A DNA stretch of 5,983 bases from Kiritimatiellales bacterium (lineage in GTDB: Bacteria > Verrucomicrobiota > Kiritimatiellia > Kiritimatiellales > Pontiellaceae), in contig DAOVNC010000236.1 of the NCBI GenBank assembly GCA_030630445.1, forward strand, positions 1 through 5,983, read 5' to 3'. Each line of letters opens with the position of its first letter. Position 1 is the stretch's first letter. The notes beneath the pieces are model-generated. The model saw only the letters and a list, made by a program, of their open reading frames with translations, was not told the DNA's origin and searched no databases. This document shows positions 1 through 5,190 of this stretch, one piece after another. The translations under genes and the position numbers were made by a program.

Positions 1-58
1 CGGCCTTGAGTACGCTGCGCTCTTCATCGGTCAGACGAACAACATATTTCTTCTCCAT
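1..58 (-). CDS. IS630-like transposase, N-terminal fragment (runs off window)
   Basis: Only the first 19 codons are in the window, reading MEKKYVVRLTDEERSVLKA. The pattern of basic residues, then YVVRLT-D/E-EER-x-x-L, is the usual beginning of IS630-family transposases, which start this way just before an N-terminal helix-turn-helix region and carry a C-terminal DDE nuclease that moves the element by cut and paste. The DDE part lies outside the window and cannot be judged. The start is supported by a strong Shine-Dalgarno sequence GGAGG (66-70 on the plus strand, as its complement) with a 7-nt spacer to the ATG at 58-56. I could not identify the terminal inverted repeat of the element or a TA target duplication in 59-209, so the element edge is unplaced. 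The family call rests on a short peptide and is moderate; another helix-turn-helix protein remains possible. Confidence 0.6.
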   Translation of the reverse strand, partial: MEKKYVVRLTDEERSVLKA

Positions 59-209
59 GGTACCACCTCCATGTTTTGGAGATCATGAAGGAACGCTCGC
101 CCAATGCAAACCCTAAGATTTAAAGATGACGATGCACTAGTTTAGGCATTGCCTTCAAGAGAGGTAGGGATGGACCAGGATTTTGCCCGGTCAGAAAAAG
201 TCAGCGGTC
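59..209. other. Intergenic region between transposase start and regulator end
   Basis: This 151-bp stretch must contain the transposase Shine-Dalgarno site (66-70), probably one end of the insertion sequence, and the 3' flank of the regulator. Apart from the hairpin at 173-192 I see no gene, and no clear -35/-10 pair for the transposase. A short palindrome GGCATTGCC lies at 145-153. The insertion-sequence terminus cannot be fixed without the other end of the element. Confidence 0.4.
173..192 (-). terminator. GC-rich hairpin after the regulator gene (possible terminator)
   Basis: On the minus strand GACCGGG and CCTGGTC pair over 7 positions (one G-U wobble) around a 6-nt loop, beginning 17 nt after the regulator stop codon. 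No U-run follows the stem, so it does not meet the usual rule for an intrinsic terminator. A T-rich stretch (TTTTT) precedes rather than follows it. It may be a transcript-end stabilising stem or chance. Confidence 0.25.
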
Positions 210-1287
210 TCAACGGGACTTCGGAGCCCCAAGGCTATCTCCTGCAACCCAGACAGGGGCAAGTAAAACTTGCTCATGAGACCGAAGTCCATCCATTTGA
301 TCCTGAAGTGCGTGACAGGCCTGGATTACCGTATCGGGATGGTATTGGATAAAGTAGGCAAGGGAGGGAAGGATATCTACAAAAAGGGGGTTGTAAGAAA
401 GGAGAATAACGGAAACATCATCAGGGATACATAACCTTTCCTTCTGGAGAAACGAGGAAGCTGCCAGATAATGGGACAGATCAGAAAGGATAATGCAACT
501 CGGTGGCGTGTAGCGGAAAATTTCTCGAAGCACAGCATGATAATCTTCCACGGTTGTACTCGGAACGGCAGGGAGATTGAAGCGTCTGGAGAAGGAGTCC
601 ACCCCTCCGGGATAATGCAGCTCCAACTCCCCTGCTATTTGTTCGTATTTTTTTTCACTCATGACAACGGTGGGAAGTGCGATACGGCGATGACCCGCCT
701 CCCAAGCGCGCTCAAAAGCCGGAATAAAGAGGCTAGCGAAAGGTGTGTAGAAACAGGGAATGCTTGGGCAAGACACTCCAATCCCGACAACAGGAATGTT
801 TAGCGACACCACAATCTCCGCAATTTCAACAGAAACCGAATTAAGGATGACTCCACAGGGCTGGATAGCGGCCAACAGATCGAGCAGCTTGGAATCATCG
901 GACGGGAGCACGATATAGCGGGAAACAAGGTTCTTCTGTTCACAGTACGCTCGAGTGATCTCATAGAGATTGGACGTCATGTATGCGGGATTACCAGGGT
1001 GCTCTTTGACAATGAAAAGTACGCAATTGCCTCTCCTCTCTGCCTGTCTGGAAAGAAATATCCCGAAGCTTGAAATGATTTATCTGTCGTTTTTTACCGT
1101 GCTGAGCCGGAGCAACAATGCCCAGATCTTCCAGATGACCGACTGCACGTTCAACGGTATGACGACTGACATTATACTTTCGCCCAAGCTCCAGCATCCC
1201 GGGCAGGGCCACATCGGGATTACGAACCAAATCGTTGATCAAACGATCAGCGAGCTGCATCCAACGAGTTTGATAGCTTGAACTCAT
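210..1287 (-). pseudogene. GntR/LacI-like transcription regulator, apparent +1 frameshift
   Basis: Two adjoining reading frames give one regulator of about 358 residues. The first (1287 to about 1021, 89 residues) is a GntR-type winged helix: the LADRLINDLV helix, LPGMLELGRKYNVSRHTV with recognition helix around residues 41-53, then LEDLGIV leading to the wing. The second (about 1019 to 210, 269 residues) begins LFIVKEHPGNPAY and is a LacI-type periplasmic-binding-protein-like sensor, including the motifs GVILNSV, IPVVGIG, AWEAGHRRIALP, PPSCIILSD and IPDDVSVI. A GntR head with a LacI-type ligand domain is the AraR-like architecture and usually senses a sugar or sugar derivative; the ligand here is unknown. 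Frames join if one base is skipped near 1020, within CGT-A-CTT. The head frame otherwise ends at 991 after an unrelated tail. The start at 1287 has an AGAGGAG site (1294-1300) with a 6-nt spacer. Both halves look intact, so this is either a recent pseudogene or a sequencing error. Confidence 0.75.
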
Positions 1288-1293
1288 AACCTA

Positions 1294-1300
1294 CTCCTCT
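1294..1300 (-). promoter_or_regulatory. Ribosome binding site of the regulator
   Basis: The minus strand reads AGAGGAG followed by 6 nt and then the ATG at 1287-1285. It fixes the start of the DNA-binding half of the regulator and shows that the split gene kept its translation signal. Confidence 0.6.
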
Positions 1301-1342
1301 TATTCAGCAAGGGTGGCGGATCCAGATTCATTCAACTCTCTC

Positions 1343-1362
1343 GGGTTTCCCTTGGAAAACCC
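1343..1362. promoter_or_regulatory. Near-perfect dyad upstream of the regulator (operator or leader hairpin)
   Basis: GGGTTTCC (1343-1350) and GGAAAACCC (1354-1362) are inverted copies, differing only by one extra A, around a 3-nt centre. The site lies 56-75 bp upstream of the regulator start and downstream of the putative promoter at 1512-1540. Regulators with a GntR head and LacI-like sensor commonly bind dyads near their own promoter, so an autoregulatory operator is a reasonable inference. In RNA the same sequence could form a leader hairpin. No T-run follows on either strand. Confidence 0.35.
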
Positions 1363-1511
1363 TATTGTTATGTGTAATCCAGTTTTTCGTGAAAAGCGGT
1401 CTCATTATCTGGTCGTTAGCACACTTCCGGTTGTTTCGGTGTAGCTTCGCTGGTGGTTTTCGGTTGAAACTAACCCGCGCAAAAACGCATGAATATTTAG
1501 ATTTAAGACGA

Positions 1512-1540
1512 ATAAAACTCCGACATTCTTGGGTTGTCAA
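1512..1540 (-). promoter_or_regulatory. Sigma70-type promoter candidate for the regulator
   Basis: On the minus strand a perfect TTGACA (1540-1535) is followed after exactly 17 nt by TTTTAT (1517-1512), which matches the TATAAT consensus at 4 of 6 positions. It points to the regulator and would give a leader of roughly 220 nt before the start codon. It is the best -35/-10 pair I found in the gap, but such matches occur by chance in AT-rich DNA. Confidence 0.4.
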
Positions 1541-1545
1541 CAAGA

Positions 1546-1570
1546 TGGAGCATGAATCTTTTCAGCTCCA
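1546..1570 (-). terminator. Bulged hairpin downstream of the PEGA gene (possible operon terminator)
   Basis: TGGAGC pairs with GCTCCA and, beyond a one-base bulge, TGAA pairs with TTCA around a 4-nt loop, giving about 10 base pairs. It lies 74 nt past the PEGA stop codon and directly abuts the promoter candidate at 1540. The bases that follow in the direction of transcription (TCTTGTTGACA) are not a true U-run, so intrinsic termination is only possible, not shown. It would be a natural place to separate the tad operon from the regulator. Confidence 0.3.
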
Positions 1571-1644
1571 CTTTCTCGCCAATTATCAGCCCCTTTGCGT
1601 TCATATCGAACGTTGCGGCAAAGCCATGCTTCCGGTGGCTGGGT

Positions 1645-2844
1645 CTATTCCGGGGCGATCTGCTTGCTCTTTTCGATTAGGCGGCGCGCTTCGCGGTTGC
1701 TTGCGTCGTCGAGCGAAATCGGTTGCACATCGCGGATATCCGCTGCCTTGGCGGTGTTGAATACACCGGGGTAGCGTTCGTAGTAGATATTGCCGTTGGG
1801 TAGCTTGTACTCGATGCGGCACTTGATGATTTCCGAATCCGTGATGATCCGGGTGTCGTACACAAAGATGCGCTGGAGCACTTCGTGGCGCGTGACGGCT
1901 TGGTCGATTCCCGTGCGCACTGTCATGAATGTGGATGTGAACCCGTCGCGGACCAGCTGGATCTTGTGGTCGACTCCAGCCTTGAGCGCCATGCGCAGGG
2001 GCTGGGAGCTCGCATCCACCCCGCCCTTGGGCTGGGTCGTGGCAACATGGACACCGTCGATATAGACATGGATCAGGGCTGGCTCGGTATCGAGCACCAA
2101 TAGGCCGCTGTTCTTTTCCATGTTGAATTCAATGGCGACGTTCAGTCCGGGCGTGAGTTGGATGGTTTTTTTCTGGGTATCGTATTCCACCAACTTCGCC
2201 GTAATCTGGTGGGACCCTTCGGGGATGTTCGCCAGCACCAGCGGTGCGGTGCCCACGAGCTCGTTATCGACGGCGATTTCCGCGCCGGGGGGGTAGCTGT
2301 TCACCGCCACCCGGGGCGCTTGCCTGACATGCGCTTGAACGGGTTTGCGATCAACCAGTTCCACATTCACCAGCCGTGGGGGGAGGCCGATGGCTTGGAT
2401 TTCCACTTGATAGTCCCCCAATGGCAGATCGGTGATCAATGCCGGTGTTGTTCCAACCACCTCTCCTTGAACGACGACGTTCGCCCCGCCCGGAGTGGAG
2501 CTGACGAGGAGCAATCCCGTGGTCTTTTCGAGTTGGAGCCGAGCCTCGACCTCCTGGCCTTCCAGCAAGGCGACGGTTCTGTATGCGCGGTCGTAGCCGT
2601 CTTTGCGCAGTTCAATCCGATATTCACCCGAGCTAAGCCCGGATAGGGTTTTCGGGGTTTTTCCCTTGTCGATTCCATTGAAGAAGATCTGCGCACCAGC
2701 GGGATCGGATGTGATCGCAATGCTTCCTTTGTCTGGAGCCGCCTCCAGATGGGTTCCCCCGACAATCAGGAAAGCAAACAGCCCTGCTTTGATCGTCCTC
2801 GAAATTCTCTTTGCATAGCGCAAGGGTTTCTTTGCCGGTTTCAT
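1645..2844 (-). CDS. Secreted PEGA-repeat envelope protein
   Basis: This 399-residue protein has a basic N-terminus (residues 1-20), a hydrophobic segment GLFAFLIVGG and a plausible signal-peptidase site after about residue 35-36 (LEAA), so it is probably exported. Four PEGA-type beta-sandwich repeats follow: about 40-107 (GSIAITSDPAGAQIFFNG), 109-173 (LLLVSSTPGGANVVVQGEVV), 178-243 (VAVNSYPPGAEIAVDNELVG) and 246-322 (LLVLDTEPALIHVYIDG). The last is longer, with a Gly/Ser-rich insertion around 271-281. Residues 326-399 form a separate domain I do not recognise. PEGA repeats are known from surface and envelope proteins and probably mediate protein or glycan contacts; no enzymatic residues are apparent. 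The ATG overlaps the stop of the FHA gene (ATGA, 2841-2844) and a GGAGG lies 10 nt upstream, so translation is probably coupled. The operon context suggests an accessory role in the periplasm or outer envelope for the Tad machine. Confidence 0.85.
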   Translation of the reverse strand: MKPAKKPLRYAKRISRTIKAGLFAFLIVGGTHLEAAPDKGSIAITSDPAGAQIFFNGIDKGKTPKTLSGLSSGEYRIELRKDGYDRAYRTVALLEGQEVEARLQLEKTTGLLLVSSTPGGANVVVQGEVVGTTPALITDLPLGDYQVEIQAIGLPPRLVNVELVDRKPVQAHVRQAPRVAVNSYPPGAEIAVDNELVGTAPLVLANIPEGSHQITAKLVEYDTQKKTIQLTPGLNVAIEFNMEKNSGLLVLDTEPALIHVYIDGVHVATTQPKGGVDASSQPLRMALKAGVDHKIQLVRDGFTSTFMTVRTGIDQAVTRHEVLQRIFVYDTRIITDSEIIKCRIEYKLPNGNIYYERYPGVFNTAKAADIRDVQPISLDDASNREARRLIEKSKQIAPE

Positions 2845-4133
2845 CTAAGGTGATCCTCCACTTCCAGCTGTTTTGAGCTGATGGTTTCGTAGCGTTCATC
2901 CTTTCGGTCGGGAACGAGCTCGGCCAGGATGCGCAGGTTTTTCGACGCCTCTCTCCAATCGCCAAGACGCATGGCGCGGTTGACATTGAACAGGTAGTCC
3001 TTGAAGCGGACATCCTGCTCGGTCTTGGCCTTCTCCATCCCCTGCACCGCCTGCCGATAGAGCTGGGGTTTTGGCTCCAGCGTCTCGAGATAGATGATGG
3101 CCTCTTTGTAGTGCTGGATGGCTTCGGCCAGGTTCCCGTGCTTGACATCGCGCTCGGCGAGCCGCGCTTCACCGCGCTTGAAGGCGACTTCGGCATAGCT
3201 GATCAGCGCAGTGGGTTCCTCCAGCAAGGTGAAGGGAATATCCAGGTTCCCGAAGACAAAATCTTCGAGGATGGAAATGGTTTGCCTGATTTCCGACGGC
3301 GGTTCGCGGTTGAGCACCCGCACGTGGTTGAATTTTCCCTTCCAGCATATGGCGATATCGTAGAGTTCGTACCGGTTCGGGGCTTTCACCTCCCGCTGGC
3401 CCTCCAACTCGAAAAACCCGGAGCCAGCCAGCCTTCGGGAGAGGCTTTCGAGCACCTCTGCATCCACCTGTCCCGACTTGGTGATGTGCCGGTTTCGAAG
3501 GTCGTCGACCTGGATGGAGACGCGGCCGTCCGCAGTCAGCTCCAGATGGTAGCGGAAAATATTTTCCCAGTTCCCGTGCACGCGTTCGTATACAAAGGCG
3601 AGGGGTTTTTCCGGAAGCGCCAGAGGGCTTTCCTGGTTTTTCAACTTGATGAATTCCGGCAGAGCCACCACCAGCAGAAGGATGACGAGCAGAACCACGG
3701 CCACCTGCAATATGCGATGAACCAGCACGGAGGATTTCGAGCTCTCCTTTGCCGATGTAGAACGCCTTGGCTTCGAGGTGGATTTAAACCCTAGATCAAC
3801 ATCCCCCGCATCAGCTTGCGGAGCGGGGGTGCCCTCCTCCATCCGTGTATTGATGATGCGGAAAGCGGCATCCCCCACTTCCACGAGGTCGCCCACCTTT
3901 AGCGAATGCTCGTCAACCGGCATCCCGCCCACCGTGGTTTTTTCGCCGGCGCCAAAGTCCGTCACCCACAAGGTGCCGTCGGACTTGAAGAAGAAGCGGC
4001 CATGAAAGAGCATGACGGCATCGTCTTCGAGCACCAGATCGTTGGCGGGAGAACGCCCGAATTTCATTCCCGTGGGTGGAACGGCGACTTCTCGTCCCTC
4101 TTCTTTCCCTTGTTCAATAATCAAATGAGACAT
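2841..4133 (-). CDS. Membrane-anchored FHA-domain protein with periplasmic TPR-like tail
   Basis: Read from the ATG at 4133 the protein has 430 residues. Residues 1-97 are a forkhead-associated fold (start MSHLIIEQG, then FGRSPANDLVL and VGDLVEVGDAAFRI). A Ser/Lys-rich linker with alanines and prolines leads to one membrane segment at about 139-159 (LQVAVVLLVILLLVVAL). Next is a globular region, about 180-295, with FRYHLELTADGRVSIQVDD and a Gly-Phe-Phe-Glu-Leu-Glu stretch; I do not recognise it firmly. The C-terminal 125 residues are helical and TPR-like (LAEAIQHYKEAIIYLE and LGDWREASKNLRILAELVP). The topology should be FHA in the cytoplasm and TPR outside. FHA proteins occur in many tad clusters and bind phosphothreonine partners, but here the usual Ser of SxxH is Met (MLFH) and the usual Asn-Gly is Glu-Lys, so classic binding is doubtful. 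A GTG at 4196 would add 21 basic residues, but they are encoded inside a palindromic repeat and lack a ribosome site; I prefer the ATG. Confidence 0.8.
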   Translation of the reverse strand: MSHLIIEQGKEEGREVAVPPTGMKFGRSPANDLVLEDDAVMLFHGRFFFKSDGTLWVTDFGAGEKTTVGGMPVDEHSLKVGDLVEVGDAAFRIINTRMEEGTPAPQADAGDVDLGFKSTSKPRRSTSAKESSKSSVLVHRILQVAVVLLVILLLVVALPEFIKLKNQESPLALPEKPLAFVYERVHGNWENIFRYHLELTADGRVSIQVDDLRNRHITKSGQVDAEVLESLSRRLAGSGFFELEGQREVKAPNRYELYDIAICWKGKFNHVRVLNREPPSEIRQTISILEDFVFGNLDIPFTLLEEPTALISYAEVAFKRGEARLAERDVKHGNLAEAIQHYKEAIIYLETLEPKPQLYRQAVQGMEKAKTEQDVRFKDYLFNVNRAMRLGDWREASKNLRILAELVPDRKDERYETISSKQLEVEDHLR

Positions 4134-4138
4134 TTCAA

Positions 4139-4143
4139 CACCT
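4139..4143 (-). promoter_or_regulatory. Ribosome binding site deciding the FHA gene start
   Basis: AGGTG lies 5 nt before the ATG at 4133-4131 on the minus strand, while no purine-rich site precedes the alternative GTG at 4196. The ATG also places the first beta-strand of the FHA fold right at the N-terminus, as is typical of the family. Confidence 0.55.
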
Positions 4144-4256
4144 ATTTGCGATTTTTGATTTGCGGTTTTCGATCTACGGGACGGCTTCGCCGACACGCTT
4201 CATCTGAAGCGTCGCAGACCCATAAATCAGCAATCGAAAATCTAAATTTAATAAAC
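4142..4256. repeat. Dyad-symmetric element with opposed seven-base A/T-rich arrays
   Basis: The gap between tadC and the FHA gene is organised around a centre near 4203. The core is a perfect inverted repeat ACGCTTCA/TGAAGCGT (4195-4202 and 4205-4212) with a 2-nt centre. A second exact inverted pair, TTTTCGAT/ATCGAAAA (4166-4173 and 4233-4240), flanks it, and GGG (4178-4180) faces CCC (4219-4221). The left arm is five consecutive heptamers (4142-4176) of the type YGATTTK. The right arm (4222-4249) carries heptamers of the type NNAAATC, that is, the same unit in opposite orientation. A small stem CGGC/GCCG lies at 4182-4192. The layout resembles a REP- or MITE-like palindromic repeat inserted in the operon; it could fold in RNA and partly uncouple the FHA gene from tadC. 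No U-run marks it as a standard terminator. Whether it recurs in the genome cannot be seen here. Confidence 0.55.
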
Positions 4257-5186
4257 CTAGAAACCACCCTGTATCCACATCTGGAAAATCACCGGCCCAA
4301 GCAGAACCAGAAACACCGCTGGAAAAATAAATGCGACCAGTGGGAACAGTAGCTTGACCGGGGCCTCGTTGCCGAGTTTTTCCGCGCGCTGGAAACGTTT
4401 GGTGCGAATTTGCTCAGCCTGGATGCGGAGTGCATGGCCAATGCCGGTACCGAGCTCGTCCGCCTGCACGAGCGCACTGGTTACGGAACGGATATCCGGA
4501 TGGCCCACCCGGGTCGACAGATTCTGCAGAGCCTCCTTGCGCGTGCGCCCTACCTGGATTTCCCTGAACACGCGGATGAGTTCCTCGCCGAGCGGGTCGA
4601 TGGCCCTGAACTCGATGATGCGGTGGATGCCGGTCATGAAATCGAGGCCGGATTCGACGGAGAGCGTTAGCAGGTCGAGCACGAAGGGCAAGGCGCGTTC
4701 GATGCTCTTGTGCCGCCGCTTGACCGACTTCTTGAGCCATCCATCGGGAATGACCCCGAAGAGGACGAGGATCAGGAAATAGATAAAAAACTGGCGCTCA
4801 ACCATGGCGGCACCTAGGCCGCCCGGCATCTGTGGGAACGCAAAATAGAGCAGGAGGCAAAAGAGCATCCCCAGACCCAGAGGCATCAACACCCGCAGGG
4901 CTATGATTTCCTGGGGGTGGACCATCCCTTCGTATCCCCCGGCAACCAATCTGCGGTTGATGCGCTCGCGACTGGCCTCGAACGCTCTTGCCCCGGTAAT
5001 GGATTGCGGAACGAACGCGCAAAACGGGAGCATCATGCGGATGAGAATCGGCAGGCTACGCTCCTGACGCCGCCCGTCGGCCAACGTAACGTAGGTGACC
5101 TGCCGCGCTGTTCGGGTCGCCACCCAGGCGATGGCGACGGCGGCCAGAAAAGCCAACCCACTGCTAACTATGATTTCCCAGTCCAT
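4257..5186 (-). CDS. tadC: TadC-like inner-membrane platform protein
   Basis: This 309-residue protein has the length and layout of TadC. A first membrane segment lies at about 7-22, a pair at about 97-117 and 131-150, a cytoplasmic type II secretion F (T2SSF) domain at about 165-275, and a final hydrophobic segment at 278-303. Typical T2SSF landmarks are visible: LPFVLDLLTLSVESGLDF, the FREIQVGRTRKEAL helix, and LVQADELGTGIGHALRIQA followed by RRAEK-like residues before NEAPVKLLFPL. With TadB it should make the inner-membrane platform on which the TadA/CpaF ATPase drives assembly of Flp pili or pseudopili. The ATG lies 4 nt after the tadB stop with no separate strong ribosome site, which indicates translational coupling. 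The stop codon touches the palindromic element downstream. The order tadB-tadC matches the classical cluster; confusion with GspF is unlikely because TadC is paired with a second T2SSF protein. Confidence 0.88.
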   Translation of the reverse strand: MDWEIIVSSGLAFLAAVAIAWVATRTARQVTYVTLADGRRQERSLPILIRMMLPFCAFVPQSITGARAFEASRERINRRLVAGGYEGMVHPQEIIALRVLMPLGLGMLFCLLLYFAFPQMPGGLGAAMVERQFFIYFLILVLFGVIPDGWLKKSVKRRHKSIERALPFVLDLLTLSVESGLDFMTGIHRIIEFRAIDPLGEELIRVFREIQVGRTRKEALQNLSTRVGHPDIRSVTSALVQADELGTGIGHALRIQAEQIRTKRFQRAEKLGNEAPVKLLFPLVAFIFPAVFLVLLGPVIFQMWIQGGF

Positions 5187-5190
5187 TTTT

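Larger units (their letters stand above)
1288..1644. other. 357-bp intergenic region with regulatory signals
   Basis: No convincing gene is present between the PEGA protein stop and the regulator start. It is AT-richer than its surroundings: the 60 bases at 1501-1560 contain 22 G+C, against 38 of 60 at 4441-4500 inside tadC. From the PEGA side it holds a small 5-bp stem CGTTC/GAACG (1598-1612), a bulged hairpin (1546-1570), a promoter-like pair (1512-1540), a strong dyad (1343-1362) and the regulator ribosome site (1294-1300). A possible 71-codon frame at 1543-1328 starts with TTG, lacks a ribosome site and resembles nothing I know. Confidence 0.6.

Noticed and set aside
259..273. Perfect palindrome GCAAGT/ACTTGC
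   Set aside because: It is inside the coding sequence for the regulator C-terminus (EQVLLAP) and is short enough to be chance.
471..803. 110-codon open frame on the plus strand
   Set aside because: It is antisense to the sensor domain of the regulator and has no motifs.
1015..1045. Programmed ribosomal frameshift in the regulator
   Set aside because: No slow codon plus stop combination, no slippery heptamer and no downstream stem typical of programmed shifting is evident at the join; mutation or sequence error is simpler.
1328..1543. 71-codon minus-strand frame in the intergenic gap
   Set aside because: It starts with TTG that overlaps the promoter -35, has no ribosome site, and its sequence resembles no known protein.
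1598..1612. Small stem CGTTC/GAACG after the PEGA gene
   Set aside because: Only 5 base pairs and no following U-run; too weak for a terminator.
2158..2646. 162-codon open frame on the plus strand
   Set aside because: It is antisense to the PEGA repeats; no family resemblance is seen and the minus-strand protein has four clear repeats.
3111..3794. 227-codon open frame on the plus strand
   Set aside because: It lies antisense to the FHA gene in GC-rich DNA, has no recognisable domain and no ribosome site, and the opposite strand gives clear domains.
4142..4256. CRISPR array
   Set aside because: The units are only 7 bp, contiguous and without spacers; this is a short phased repeat, not a CRISPR array.
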